Shown here: one piece after another, positions 43,769 through 52,082 of the stretch | Position numbering within the stretch: position 1 is the first letter of the stretch | How the letters are laid out: every line of letters starts with the position of its first letter | Source of the DNA: an archaeon | Lineage (GTDB): Archaea; Nanobdellota; Nanobdellia; Pacearchaeales; GW2011-AR1 | Reading direction: 5' to 3' | DNA length: 64,000 nucleotides | NCBI GenBank assembly: GCA_018697035.1 | Contig: JABHSE010000002.1 | Coordinates: 1-64,000, forward strand | Notes under the pieces: model-generated | What the model was told of the DNA's origin: nothing | The model's input: the letters and a program-made list of their open reading frames with translations, nothing else | Database searches by the model: none | Position numbers and translations under genes: made by a program

Positions 43769-43915
43769 ATGAAATGCTCAAGCTGCGACAAAGAAACGAC
43801 AAAAATCGTAAAATTCCCATGCCCAAAATGCAATAACGAAATCCTAAGATGCGACAAATGCAGAACCCTATCAATCGAATATAAATGTCCAAAGTGTCAA
43901 CACCAAGGACCTTAG
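43769..43915 (+). CDS. Small zinc-ribbon protein (HVO_2753-like) upstream of aEF1-beta
   Basis: 48 aa with four CxxC pairs: CSSC, CPKC, CDKC and CPKC (Cys 3/6, 18/21, 28/31 and 40/43). Such tiny two-zinc proteins commonly precede the EF-1-beta gene in archaea. A TATA box TTTTATAAACC at 43738-43748 lies ~25 bp before the ATG. The EF1-beta ATG follows 9 bp after the stop. Confidence 0.85.
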   Translation: MKCSSCDKETTKIVKFPCPKCNNEILRCDKCRTLSIEYKCPKCQHQGP

Positions 43916-43924
43916 ATATAACAA

Positions 43925-44200
43925 ATGGCAACAGCAGGAATACAATTTAAAATAATGCCCGAAGGCGTAGAAACAGACTTAGAGCAACTCAAAACAACAA
44001 TAAAGAAAACAATAGAATCTTTCGAATCAGGAGTCTTCAATGAAGCAAAAGAGGAACCAATAGCATTCGGACTAAAGGCACTAATCATAACAATCGCACT
44101 TTCCGAAGACGAAGAATCCGATGCAGTAGAAACCGCCCTCTCAAAAATCCCAGAAATATCCTCTGTAGAACTTATCGACTATCGAAGAGTAGTGGGATAA
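43925..44200 (+). CDS. ef1b: Elongation factor 1-beta (aEF1B)
   Basis: 91 aa, family length. MATAGIQFKIMPEGVETDLE, EEPIAFGLKALIITIALSE and the C-terminal ISSVELIDYRRVVG match the small alpha-beta GEF domain that exchanges GDP for GTP on EF-1-alpha. It is cotranscribed with the zinc-ribbon gene. Confidence 0.94.
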   Translation: MATAGIQFKIMPEGVETDLEQLKTTIKKTIESFESGVFNEAKEEPIAFGLKALIITIALSEDEESDAVETALSKIPEISSVELIDYRRVVG

Positions 44201-44264
44201 ACATTACAAAATATCATCTAATTAACGAAACATTTTTAAACTACTAAGGAGTAACAGATATATT

Positions 44265-44444
44265 ATGGAAGATAAATATAAAAAAAGTCCAGAAGCACAA
44301 TCGCACTGTGACAAAATAAAGAAAAAACTAGAAACACCAAAACCAGATTACGTCGGGATATTGGTAAATGAAATAGAGAATGCTTATGACCAAAAAATTA
44401 TAGCATATATAAAAGACAAAAATTTATCCGACTTAGAAAAATAA
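44265..44444 (+). CDS. Small charged hypothetical protein
   Basis: 59 aa: MEDKYKKSPEAQSHCDKIKK .. VGILVNEIENAYDQKIIAYI .. DLEK. A TTTTTAAAC TATA-like box (about 44232-44240) and an AAGGAG ribosome-binding-like sequence (44246-44251) precede it. It sits alone between EF1-beta and the HIT gene. Family not recognised. Confidence 0.55.
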   Translation: MEDKYKKSPEAQSHCDKIKKKLETPKPDYVGILVNEIENAYDQKIIAYIKDKNLSDLEK

Positions 44445-44495
44445 TTACTCAGGACTCTTCAAAAAACTTATAACCTCTCTTAACTTATATCTAAC

Positions 44496-45086
44496 ATGCC
44501 AATCACAACAGAAGAAGCCTCCAAAATAAAAGAACAACTTCTAACCCAACTAGACAACTTCCCAGAGGAGAAACGTTCTCAGATTACCGAACAGATCAAC
44601 TCAATGACAGGCGAACAAGTCGAAGCCTTCGTTAAACAAAACAACCTAACTCACCTAGGCGGACAATGCATCTTCTGCTCAATCGTAGCAAACAAAACCC
44701 CATCCTACAAAATCGCCGAAGACAAGAACTACATCGCAATCCTAGAACTTAATCCTCTAAGCAAAGGCCATTCCCTAATTATACCAAAAGAACATCTCGA
44801 AAAAGTCCCAGAATCAGCAGATGCCCTAACACAAGAAATCGCAAGAAAACTAAAAAACAAATTCAATCCTGAGGATGTCAAAATCAACGAACTAAAAATC
44901 ATGGACCACGCTCTCTTAGAAGTCGTCCCAATATATGGAAACGAAACAGAGAGACATCAGGCATCAGAAGAAGAATTAAAATCACTTCAGGAAGAAATAT
45001 TAAAAGCTCAAGAAATAAAAATGCCCGAAAAACCACAAGAAGTCAAAACAGAAGAAATCCCAATTCTACCCCCAAGAATTCCCTAA
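44496..45086 (+). CDS. HIT-domain protein lacking the catalytic histidine triad
   Basis: 196 aa. An N-terminal helical extension (~1-45) precedes the HIT core: CIFCSIVANKTPSYKIAED, AILELNPLSKGHSLIIPKEH (~80-105) and HALLEVVPIYGNE (~140), where family members have H-x-H-x-H-x-x-P. Two of the three His, including the nucleophile position, are replaced by Leu and Glu. It is probably a catalytically dead nucleotide-binding or structural HIT protein. A Pro/Glu-rich C-terminal tail follows. Confidence 0.82.
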   Translation: MPITTEEASKIKEQLLTQLDNFPEEKRSQITEQINSMTGEQVEAFVKQNNLTHLGGQCIFCSIVANKTPSYKIAEDKNYIAILELNPLSKGHSLIIPKEHLEKVPESADALTQEIARKLKNKFNPEDVKINELKIMDHALLEVVPIYGNETERHQASEEELKSLQEEILKAQEIKMPEKPQEVKTEEIPILPPRIP

Positions 45087-45461
45087 TTAATTTTTCGACT
45101 TAGCCAAAAAACTCTCGTTCATCAAATATCCCAACGTAACACCTACAGCGTCCCATGCCAACTCATCTACCTGAAAACTACCTCGACTCATACACTGACT
45201 AGCCTCATAATAGGCCGAAGCACCAAGGTACAAGCCAAACTTATTAACGGTCAAATACTCATATTTTTCTGCAATATAATCCATTCCCTTTCCTAATAAA
45301 AAAGGCATAGCAATCCCCGCCAACAAATGATCCAAACTACCCTGAAGACTAGCAATTACAGGAATCTGTTCCCTTATCCCATCGACAAAAGAACTATGGT
45401 TAGCCAAAACAGCAAGTCCAGCACCGCCAATAACAACTCGCTCCTTATCTACATTCTCCAT
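45087..45461 (-). CDS. Hypothetical membrane-associated protein
   Basis: 124 aa from the ATG at 45461, with a TTTTATAAG TATA box ~27 bp upstream. Moderately hydrophobic segments (VVIGGAGLAVLANH, LLAGIAMPFLLGKGMDYIAE, AVGVTLGYLM) and charged turns suggest a small helical membrane protein. No family recognised. It converges on the HIT gene and follows the prepilin peptidase. Confidence 0.55.
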   Translation of the reverse strand: MENVDKERVVIGGAGLAVLANHSSFVDGIREQIPVIASLQGSLDHLLAGIAMPFLLGKGMDYIAEKYEYLTVNKFGLYLGASAYYEASQCMSRGSFQVDELAWDAVGVTLGYLMNESFLAKSKN

Positions 45462-45491
45462 ATTAAACAAGAAAAAAACCTACTTATAAAA

Positions 45492-46310
45492 TCATGCAAT
45501 AACCAAAATACCTACAAACCAATCCCTCAAGAGAGCATACCCCATAAACGCAATCAAAAACGCCGGAACAAACGGCAAACCTTCCTTAATCAAAACCTTC
45601 CTCCGCCCCTTCAACAACTCAATATCTTCCAAACTCAAACCATCCCAATCCGCCTCGACAACTCGCCCACCAACCCGAACATCATCAACCAACCAATCCC
45701 CTTCCCGCAACTCGCTCCCAGAAACCTCTCGAATCATCGAAACATTCTCCAACCCCTTAGCAAAAACATAAAGCAAAGGAAAAATAAAAACCAACAACCC
45801 AACTAAAAAGAACAAAAAATCAACAAATCCGAACAACATCAAAACAATACCAACACCAACAATCCACAACTTATCTTGCACCAACTTCTTCATCTCCAGA
45901 TTAACCTTCTCACGATTTTGAAACCACAGGACTCCGGAATAAACCAATCCATAAACAGAACCACTAATCATCAAAAACAAAAGAAACACTCCAATATTAA
46001 TCATCGAACCCAGAAAAGTAGAAGCAAGAAAAAAGGCAGTCATAGCAAATAACAACTTAGCATCTCCCCCAGCAAAAACCCTACCATAATAAAACAAATT
46101 CATAATCAGAAACATCACGGCCAACAAAAACCCAACATGAAAAACAACATTAGAATTCCCAGATAAAATTGCACCATAGAAAACAAAAATCAAACTAGAA
46201 ACAAGTAAAAACAAATTCAACCAATTGTCAACCTCCCTCCTCTTCAGGTCCTGCATACTAGCAACAAGAATTCCAACAAAAAACAACCAAAACAAAAACC
46301 CAAATTCCAT
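45492..46310 (-). CDS. Prepilin/preflagellin peptidase (A24 family, PibD/FlaK-like)
   Basis: 272 aa with ~6 TM helices. The first catalytic Asp is in SMQDLKRREVDNW (~18-30), the second in the G-x-G-D motif variant FAGGDAKLLFAM (~78). A soluble insertion (~195-240, EVSGSELREGDWLVDD) lies near the C-terminus. It cleaves class III signal peptides of pilin-like proteins before assembly; many candidate substrates are encoded in the next 7 kb. It is the last gene of the operon running from ~50 kb down to 45.5 kb. Confidence 0.87.
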   Translation of the reverse strand: MEFGFLFWLFFVGILVASMQDLKRREVDNWLNLFLLVSSLIFVFYGAILSGNSNVVFHVGFLLAVMFLIMNLFYYGRVFAGGDAKLLFAMTAFFLASTFLGSMINIGVFLLFLMISGSVYGLVYSGVLWFQNREKVNLEMKKLVQDKLWIVGVGIVLMLFGFVDFLFFLVGLLVFIFPLLYVFAKGLENVSMIREVSGSELREGDWLVDDVRVGGRVVEADWDGLSLEDIELLKGRRKVLIKEGLPFVPAFLIAFMGYALLRDWFVGILVIA

Positions 46311-46311
46311 T

Positions 46312-46494
46312 CTATCTAAAATTCCTCCCGATTAAATTCACAATCAAAATAAACACCGACAAAACTAATCCAATAAGAGCTATAACCATATCCGAAGCAC
46401 TAAAACATGAAGTACTAATAGTATTTAAAAAAATATAAATAAAAATTAAATAATTCACAAAGTTCCCAAGAAAATCCAAAACACCAAATTGCAT
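46312..46494 (-). CDS. Small two-TM protein of the filament operon
   Basis: 60 aa: MQFGVLDFLGNFVNYLIFIY .. ASDMVIALIGLVLSVFILIV. It has two hydrophobic helices and a short basic tail. It lies 1 bp before the prepilin peptidase start and 1 bp after a 33-aa gene. The ATG at 46494 is used instead of a TTG at 46503. Confidence 0.6.
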   Translation of the reverse strand: MQFGVLDFLGNFVNYLIFIYIFLNTISTSCFSASDMVIALIGLVLSVFILIVNLIGRNFR

Positions 46495-46495
46495 A

Positions 46496-46597
46496 TTAAA
46501 CAAGTGTCCTAATTATTCCGTATCCCAAAACAACAATAGCCACAATACCAGCAAGGACAGCCAAATAATTCAACCACTTCAAAACCTCTTTACTCAT
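46496..46597 (-). CDS. 33-residue single-TM protein
   Basis: MSKEVLKWLNYLAVLAGIVA then IVVLGYGIIRTLV and TAA. It is one hydrophobic helix with a charged head, too short for most gene callers. The next ATG follows the stop after 1 bp, which argues for an operon member. Role unknown; similar in size and topology to filament accessory subunits. Confidence 0.55.
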   Translation of the reverse strand: MSKEVLKWLNYLAVLAGIVAIVVLGYGIIRTLV

Positions 46598-46621
46598 AAT
46601 GTAAACACAACTCTATTTTAT

Positions 46622-46819
46622 TTAAAACTTCCTCTTCTTCCCTTTTCCGTAACCTTTCTTCTTCTTGACAACGACCTTCCCCATTTTATCCACCTTACTC
46701 TCGCTCTCCTCATTAACCTCAGATGACCGGAACTTCCCACCCCGCTTATACCCCCGAACCAATCGCTTCTTCTTTAAATCCCCCTTCGTCCTTCGCCTAT
46801 CAATCCCTCCGAAATCCAT
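46622..46819 (-). CDS. Small Lys/Arg-rich protein
   Basis: 65 aa starting MDFGGIDRRRTKGDLKKKRL and ending KKKKGYGKGKKRKF. The ATG overlaps the upstream stop by one base (TGATG). The highly basic nature suggests nucleic-acid or membrane-surface binding. Family not recognised. Confidence 0.6.
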   Translation of the reverse strand: MDFGGIDRRRTKGDLKKKRLVRGYKRGGKFRSSEVNEESESKVDKMGKVVVKKKKGYGKGKKRKF

Positions 46820-47355
46820 CAAATCCTCTCCACCGTAAATTTACTCCCCACCTTCTTAATCAAATACTCAGCAGAAAAATTAAAGGCAAAGTCAATCGGA
46901 AAATTCACCTCGGTCAAATCCAAAGCTCTCAACTCAAAACTCTTCCCAACCTCATTTCTCTTCAAAATAATATCTCCAGAATCCTCTTGAACAGTATACA
47001 AAATATTATCCAAAAAAGAAACCTCATCAAATTCTCCCCTCTTCATTTCCTTTCCATCTCTAGTCAAATTGGAAAAAATAAAATCCTTCATCTTATCATT
47101 AAAGCCCGAAACAAGTGCCGCCTTAAACGCAAGCTCATCAATCCCACTACTCTCCACACTCTTCAATACAAGCTCCTTCTCCCTCATCTCAAAAATATCC
47201 AAATTATCCCGAACATCCAAAACAACCAAAGGAGAAACCAAAGAACTCTGAACCCTTTCTTGTTGAACCGAATAAACCATAATAGAAAGACCGCACATCA
47301 ACAAAGTTATCAAAACCAAAATCGCCGAAAAAAGCTGCCCACGTTTATTTCTCAT
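46819..47355 (-). CDS. Pilin-like protein with class III-type N-terminus
   Basis: 178 aa. MRNKRGQLFSAILVLITLLM shows the KRG-Q signal-and-helix pattern cleaved by archaeal prepilin peptidases. A ~150-residue extracellular domain follows (VVLDVRDNLDIFEMREKELVL .. NFSAEYLIKKVG). It overlaps the next upstream gene by 11 nt. Probable minor filament subunit. Confidence 0.7.
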   Translation of the reverse strand: MRNKRGQLFSAILVLITLLMCGLSIMVYSVQQERVQSSLVSPLVVLDVRDNLDIFEMREKELVLKSVESSGIDELAFKAALVSGFNDKMKDFIFSNLTRDGKEMKRGEFDEVSFLDNILYTVQEDSGDIILKRNEVGKSFELRALDLTEVNFPIDFAFNFSAEYLIKKVGSKFTVERI

Positions 47356-47644
47356 ACTTCACCATCCTTAACGAATCCTCAACACCCAAATCACTAGCAA
47401 CCAAAAACTTAACCTCACTAAGATTAACATACCGACCCGAATAACTAAACACATTATCAATCTCCGCCATACTCTCATTATAAATCGCAACATCCGAACT
47501 AACCTTATTCAACTTCTTAACAACCCCAGCGCCAACAACAAAAACAATCAAAATCAATGCAATCAAAATCGTAGCGCCGAAAAAAGCAATAAAACTAGAA
47601 AGAAGCCCTCTCTTCCCAAACCCTCGCCTCTCAATCTTACTCAT
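47345..47644 (-). CDS. Small pilin-like protein
   Basis: 99 aa: MSKIERRGFGKRGLLSSFIA, a hydrophobic helix at ~16-40 (FFGATILIALILIVFVVGAG) and a ~55-residue outer domain. The KRG before the helix suggests prepilin processing. It overlaps neighbours on both sides, so it is translationally linked. An alternative start is the Met at 47650. Confidence 0.65.
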   Translation of the reverse strand: MSKIERRGFGKRGLLSSFIAFFGATILIALILIVFVVGAGVVKKLNKVSSDVAIYNESMAEIDNVFSYSGRYVNLSEVKFLVASDLGVEDSLRMVKYEK

Positions 47645-48146
47645 CTGCATAATTCACCAACACCTCCAATTTCATCTTACCATCAAACCTCCCACTACTA
47701 TCCAAAACCACAACAGAATAATTCGCCTTATAATATCCAGGCTCATATTCTCCAAGACCTTCGGTTCCAGCCAAAGCATTCCCGGTCGCAACAACCTTCC
47801 CATATAAATCCTTCAACCACAGAGACCCACTATCTCCTTCGCTAAAACTCGCAATCTCCCTCCCCCTCACATCGACAACATCCACACCAACATAAGCTCT
47901 ATCAATATCAACAATCCCGCAACCCTGAATCATATTATCAACATCCCTTCTCAAATCCAAAACCCCATCTCCAGCCAAACAATCAACAACACCACGAGCC
48001 AAAATATGCGCCTCGGCATCTCGAACATCAATATAATAACCATACACAAACGACCCAGCTCCAAAAACAATAAACGCGATAACCGTCACCATAAACAAAC
48101 GATACATCATATTAATTCCCTCCGCCATCATTCCCCTCTTTTCCAT
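47637..48146 (-). CDS. Pilin-like membrane protein
   Basis: 169 aa. MEKRGMMAEGINMMYRLFMV, one TM helix (~18-40) and an outer domain with two Cys (VVDCLAG, MIQGCGIVD) that may form a disulfide; it ends KLEVLVNYADE. Start and upstream stop share TGATG. Filament-locus subunit by context. Confidence 0.65.
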   Translation of the reverse strand: MEKRGMMAEGINMMYRLFMVTVIAFIVFGAGSFVYGYYIDVRDAEAHILARGVVDCLAGDGVLDLRRDVDNMIQGCGIVDIDRAYVGVDVVDVRGREIASFSEGDSGSLWLKDLYGKVVATGNALAGTEGLGEYEPGYYKANYSVVVLDSSGRFDGKMKLEVLVNYADE

Positions 48147-48499
48147 CACTTCACCGTCACCAAAAATTTATCCCCAACCTCTTCAACTTCTACCGAATAT
48201 CTAGAAAAATAAGGATACCCCCCAACAGACCGGAGCCCATCCACGCTAACAAAAACCCTCCCATCATCAATATCAACATCATCAATAACCCCATTAATAT
48301 TACCCTTCCAAACCTCAAAACTCATCCCAGCCTCGGCAGAGTCAATCAACAAAGCCAACTGCTTCTCTAAAACCTGCTGCATAACATTCCGCCCATTAAC
48401 CCTCTCCGCAGACGCAAACAAAAAAACAGCCAGAATCAAAGCAATCAAAATAACATGAACCACAAACTCATTCATAACAGAACCCCTCTTGTCCATCAT
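48146..48499 (-). CDS. Pilin-like membrane protein
   Basis: 117 aa. MMDKRGSVMNEFVVHVILIA, then one TM helix (~12-32) and an outer domain with a GYPYFSRYSVEVEEVGDKF end. The KRG before the hydrophobic helix fits class III signal processing. The ATG overlaps the upstream stop (ATGA). Confidence 0.65.
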   Translation of the reverse strand: MMDKRGSVMNEFVVHVILIALILAVFLFASAERVNGRNVMQQVLEKQLALLIDSAEAGMSFEVWKGNINGVIDDVDIDDGRVFVSVDGLRSVGGYPYFSRYSVEVEEVGDKFLVTVK

Positions 48500-49422
48500 C
48501 CTGGAATTCCTTCCCATGTCTCACACATATTCGCATTCTTCCACAGCATACCATCAAACAATTTATTACCAATCTCCTCAAATGGGGAACCCACATCGGT
48601 CTGAAAATAAAACAAATAGGGAATATAGTCTCCAATATCACTTTTTTCAGCAGAAGTAATAATCCCATAACCAATCAGCAAATCTCCTTTTGAAGAATCA
48701 AACATCATCGGCAAATCCACACGACTAACATCTAGCGGAGACCAAACATTTTTAATTTTCTCCAATCCCCTGTTCTCAGTACCCCCAGTCAATCTATTCA
48801 AAAGCACAGCGTTTTTATAATCAGAAATATCCACCTTAAAATTATCTCCACTAAGATTAAACTCTCTAGCTGAAGCCGGATTAAACGCAGGAAATTTCTC
48901 CCCCGCATTTTTCAAATATGTTCGATAACTAAATCCCTTATTCATTTGCAAATCCAAACTATCCCGAATATTAATCTCAACACTATTTTGATTCATATAT
49001 TCCTTAGCCTCGTTGGTTAAGTGAATCCTGGCACATGGCACACAGGTAGAAGCAACGCTATAAAAATCTGAAGGAAAGGCACTAGCATCACCTTTATCAT
49101 AAAGAGCCCAACATTCCACAATATTCTCCGCGATAATTTTCTCCGCCCGCTCAATATCCCTCACATCACTCTCATCAATCTCCACAACATGCGTCTTACA
49201 TTTTAGGGGATACTCACTCTTAAAAGATTTAAGATTAAAACCCATATATTTACTCTCAGGCAACAGATTCCTCAACTGAATACTCTGCCTACAAATCTGC
49301 CTAGCCTCCTCATCCCCAGTCCACAACTCATTAAAAATAAAATACAAACTCAAACTCAAAACCATCAACCCCAAAATCAACGACAACATAATTCCCCACT
49401 TATAATCACCTTTCTTATTCAT
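48496..49422 (-). CDS. N-terminally anchored extracellular protein of the filament operon
   Basis: 308 aa from the ATG at 49422 (MNKKGDYKWGIMLSLILGLM). One TM helix (~10-32) is followed by a ~275-residue outer domain with Cys pairs CRQ..CK and CVPC (a CxxC at ~130). NKKG before the helix suggests pilin-type processing. No family recognised; probably part of the filament or secretion apparatus. Confidence 0.65.
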   Translation of the reverse strand: MNKKGDYKWGIMLSLILGLMVLSLSLYFIFNELWTGDEEARQICRQSIQLRNLLPESKYMGFNLKSFKSEYPLKCKTHVVEIDESDVRDIERAEKIIAENIVECWALYDKGDASAFPSDFYSVASTCVPCARIHLTNEAKEYMNQNSVEINIRDSLDLQMNKGFSYRTYLKNAGEKFPAFNPASAREFNLSGDNFKVDISDYKNAVLLNRLTGGTENRGLEKIKNVWSPLDVSRVDLPMMFDSSKGDLLIGYGIITSAEKSDIGDYIPYLFYFQTDVGSPFEEIGNKLFDGMLWKNANMCETWEGIPG

Positions 49423-49452
49423 ACCAAACAATACAAACCTAACTTAATAAAA

Positions 49453-49590
49453 CTAACTTATAGCTTTCAAAACAATCTTCCAAATAGCCCAACTCACCAA
49501 CACCAAAATCCCAATAGACCCAATCCATCTAACAGTCTCATTCGCAAAAACCGCTCCCGCCTTATTCTTCCTATTAACTACTAAACGCAT
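49453..49590 (-). CDS. 45-residue single-TM protein
   Basis: MRLVVNRKNKAGAVFANETV then RWIGSIGILVLVSWAIWKIV and a short end. One TM helix. It overlaps the upstream gene by 17 nt and precedes the 308-aa gene by 30 bp. Short length and operon position suggest a filament accessory peptide. Confidence 0.5.
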   Translation of the reverse strand: MRLVVNRKNKAGAVFANETVRWIGSIGILVLVSWAIWKIVLKAIS

Positions 49591-50098
49591 AATTCGCAAC
49601 CTCCTTCTCTAGTTTAACTTTCCGACCCTCTCCAGCGGTCCAAGTCCCTCCTCCTTGCTGACTAACATCATTATAAAAAAAGCTAACCGGCAAATCCATA
49701 CCCCGACAATACTTACAAACCACACTCTTCCCAGACTCAGAACAAACACAGAGAACATTCTCCTTCGAATCTAATTTACGAGTAAATATTTTATCATTTC
49801 TTTTAAAACTAGCCAAATTCCCAAAATAAGCCAAATAAAAATTCATATCATCTCTCCCATTATCCAACATAAAAAAACTAGCACTCCCCAATCCATCAAC
49901 CTCATCGACAGATCTCTCAAGCATATCGAAATAAGACTTCGCCGTCTCATCCCCCTCATCAAAAACAGGAGAAAACAGGTTAACCAAAAGCCACGCCATC
50001 GCAGCGAAAACAACAACCGCCAAAATCACCTTCACAATCTCCTCATCCATCACCCCACCCTTTTTCCCTATCCCCGCAACCCCACAAAACGCATCCAT
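49574..50098 (-). CDS. Pilin-like protein with Cys-rich outer domain
   Basis: 174 aa from the ATG at 50098. GIGKKGGVMDEEIVKVILAV precedes a TM helix (~22-42). The outer domain includes CVCSESGKSVVCKYC (~115-130), possibly disulfide- or metal-stabilised. KKGG suggests processing by the prepilin peptidase. First gene downstream of the H4 hairpin spacer. Confidence 0.65.
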   Translation of the reverse strand: MDAFCGVAGIGKKGGVMDEEIVKVILAVVVFAAMAWLLVNLFSPVFDEGDETAKSYFDMLERSVDEVDGLGSASFFMLDNGRDDMNFYLAYFGNLASFKRNDKIFTRKLDSKENVLCVCSESGKSVVCKYCRGMDLPVSFFYNDVSQQGGGTWTAGEGRKVKLEKEVANYAFSS

Positions 50099-50125
50099 CA
50101 AAAACAACCTCCAAACCTAACAGTC

Positions 50126-50173
50126 TTCCATGAGAAACACGACGCTCGAAGAGTGTTGTAGTTTCTTATGGAA
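50126..50173 (+). repeat. Dispersed hairpin, copy H4
   Basis: TTCCATgAGAAAC / GTTTCTtATGGAA with inner stem ACGACGCTC-gaa-GAGTGTTGT. Three G-T pairs form when read on the plus strand. It is in the spacer between filament genes and followed by the C-rich repeat at 50186. Confidence 0.75.
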
Positions 50174-50185
50174 TCCAGGGGACTC

Positions 50186-50219
50186 CCAACTCCTAACACC
50201 CAACACCCAACCAAAAAAA
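50186..50219 (+). repeat. CCAACTCCTAACACCCAAC repeat block
   Basis: Tandem-like CCCAACTCC/TAACACCCAACACCC units, G-rich on the minus strand. They match the runs at 418-442 and 2285-2301. Confidence 0.6.
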
Positions 50220-50234
50220 AATCCCTATTTTTTT

Positions 50235-51731
50235 TCATCGACATTTCCCCTTCAAAAATTTACCAACCAAATTTCCAAAATAAATCCCGTTAAAATCACT
50301 TTTCTGCAACCGATAAATTTCCTCGTCTCCAACCTTCTTCCACTTAGCCCCATCTCTCTCAACAAGATAAGCCGGAAAATACCTCAGATCACCACGCTCC
50401 AACAAATTACTCTCAACCTTCCCAAACGCCGTAAACTTCAAACCAAAAACCTCTCCATCAGAGGCAGTAAAAACAACAACAGGAAAATAATCAGTATCTT
50501 CAAAACTAGTCACAAAATTTTTGCCATCCACAACCACAATCTTACCATCTCTAGCCTTCTTCAAATTTTCAATATGAACTTCAGAAGCTTTTTTCGCATC
50601 TTCAGTCAATCTAGTTTTAATCTTCGCAAACTCATTCTTTAAATTATTAACCTCAGCCTCACTATCAAGTTCATCATAGGAACTCCCAATCCATTCATTA
50701 TTCCCAACCAAACTTCCTATCTCTTGCATATTATTAAGACCGGCACTGTCAATAACCTCAAACCCAATCTTATCTCCATGACAACAACAAGTTCCTCCCA
50801 TTTTTTCTGTCCCTCTACATTCGGAAAAAGAATCAACTTTCGCCGGGCTATAACTAGATTCCTCATCAAACCCGCTACAAATAGCATTACAAAGCTTCCC
50901 TTCTTTTAATCCGGACTCAATCGCAATCTTTTCCCTATCTACTCGAACAATCTCATCAACCTTCACAACAGAATCATCACTCCAAAAAACCTTATCATCA
51001 TTCCCAGTAAAACTAGAAAGAGAACTTCCAACCTTACGCCAAAGTCCATCATCTTTCTTGGCTCGCTTATACCAAACCAAATCAACAAACGCATCAATGG
51101 CATCTTCATCCTTATCAAAAAATTTAGCGTCTTCCTTGTTCATCTGCACAACCCACTCACCATTCTGCCAAACCGCCGTAACATTCTCATCGGTCCAACC
51201 GCTTCCATCCCCAAACAAAACAAACCGCTTAGTAAAGGCACTATTGTAAACCTCCTTACCATTAAGTGTCTCCAAGAACCCAACCGAAGCATTATACCTC
51301 TCCCAATTCTCCTTCTCGGCAACAACCTTATCCAAAAGAACAGAATCAGCACTCCTCCAACTCCCGCCTTCCAACCTATCTATCTTCCCATTCACCAACC
51401 TATAATCCCCAACCCCACCAATACTAATATTGCAAACCCCATCACGACACACATTAAAACTAGCCCTCTTTTTGTCCCAATTCAAAATTTCCAAAAACTC
51501 CTTCCCTCCTCCCAGATCCAAAATCTCAGTCTCATAACATCCACTATACAAATCACTCTTAAACCCAAACAAAATCTTAACCTCATCAAACTGCGCACCG
51601 ACACTATCAATCAACGGATTCAATCCCCCAACCGTAGCCCCCCAAGCAACCAAAACCAAAACAACAATCAACAAAATAATATTAACCAACTTCCCAACTG
51701 TCCAATTAACTGCACCTTTCTTATGTTCCAT
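50235..51731 (-). CDS. N-terminally anchored ~500-aa extracellular protein of the filament locus
   Basis: 498 aa from the ATG at 51731 (MEHKKGAVNWTVGKLVNIIL). One TM helix (~14-36) follows a KKGA head. The outer region has Cys clusters (SGCYE, VCRDGVC, LCNAICSGF, GGTCCCHGD) and a coiled-coil-like helix (~375-415). No family recognised. Probably a structural or adhesive filament component. Confidence 0.65.
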   Translation of the reverse strand: MEHKKGAVNWTVGKLVNIILLIVVLVLVAWGATVGGLNPLIDSVGAQFDEVKILFGFKSDLYSGCYETEILDLGGGKEFLEILNWDKKRASFNVCRDGVCNISIGGVGDYRLVNGKIDRLEGGSWRSADSVLLDKVVAEKENWERYNASVGFLETLNGKEVYNSAFTKRFVLFGDGSGWTDENVTAVWQNGEWVVQMNKEDAKFFDKDEDAIDAFVDLVWYKRAKKDDGLWRKVGSSLSSFTGNDDKVFWSDDSVVKVDEIVRVDREKIAIESGLKEGKLCNAICSGFDEESSYSPAKVDSFSECRGTEKMGGTCCCHGDKIGFEVIDSAGLNNMQEIGSLVGNNEWIGSSYDELDSEAEVNNLKNEFAKIKTRLTEDAKKASEVHIENLKKARDGKIVVVDGKNFVTSFEDTDYFPVVVFTASDGEVFGLKFTAFGKVESNLLERGDLRYFPAYLVERDGAKWKKVGDEEIYRLQKSDFNGIYFGNLVGKFLKGKCR

Positions 51732-51760
51732 ATCCAACCTCAGAAAAACAATTACAACCT

Positions 51761-51808
51761 TTCCACAGGAAATTGTGCGTGTCGAAGACACCATAATTTT
51801 TTATGGAA
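51761..51808 (+). repeat. Dispersed hairpin, copy H5
   Basis: TTCCACAGGAAATT / AATTTTTTATGGAA outer stem with inner GTGTC-gaa-GACAC. It lies 30 bp upstream of the 498-aa gene and is followed by CTCCCAACTCCCAACC. Confidence 0.75.
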
Positions 51809-51857
51809 TACTTCAAACTCCAAACTCCCAACTCCCAACCATGAAAATCTTCGATTT

Positions 51858-51995
51858 TCATCTCCCAAACCTCAAAGCACTCTTGATCCCCTCAATCAAA
51901 CCCCCGCCCTTATCACTAAACATAATAAACGCTCCAACCATAATAACCAAAACAATTACAAAAATCAGAATCTTAACAATCTCCTCCATTTCCAT
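51858..51995 (-). CDS. 45-residue single-TM protein of the filament locus
   Basis: MEMEEIVKILIFVIVLVIMV .. FSDKGGGLIEGIKSALRFGR. One TM helix and a short cytosolic or outer tail. A hairpin ATGAAAATC-ttc-GATTTTCAT (51841-51861) overlaps its stop and may terminate its transcript. Too short for usual callers; a conserved type of filament-locus peptide by position. Confidence 0.5.
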   Translation of the reverse strand: MEMEEIVKILIFVIVLVIMVGAFIMFSDKGGGLIEGIKSALRFGR

Positions 51996-52041
51996 CAATA
52001 CAAAACAAAAAACAAATTAATAAACATTCCTAAAACCCAAA

Positions 52042-52074
52042 AAATAAAAAAATAAAAAAAGAGGGATAACCCTC
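52042..52074 (-). terminator. Intrinsic-type terminator after the pilin gene
   Basis: On the minus strand GAGGG-ttat-CCCTC (52061-52074) is followed by a T-rich run to 52042. It starts 9 bp after the stop of the pilin gene. Archaea terminate mainly at T-runs, and the added hairpin suggests a strong stop after a highly expressed gene. Confidence 0.65.
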
Positions 52075-52082
52075 AAAAAAAA

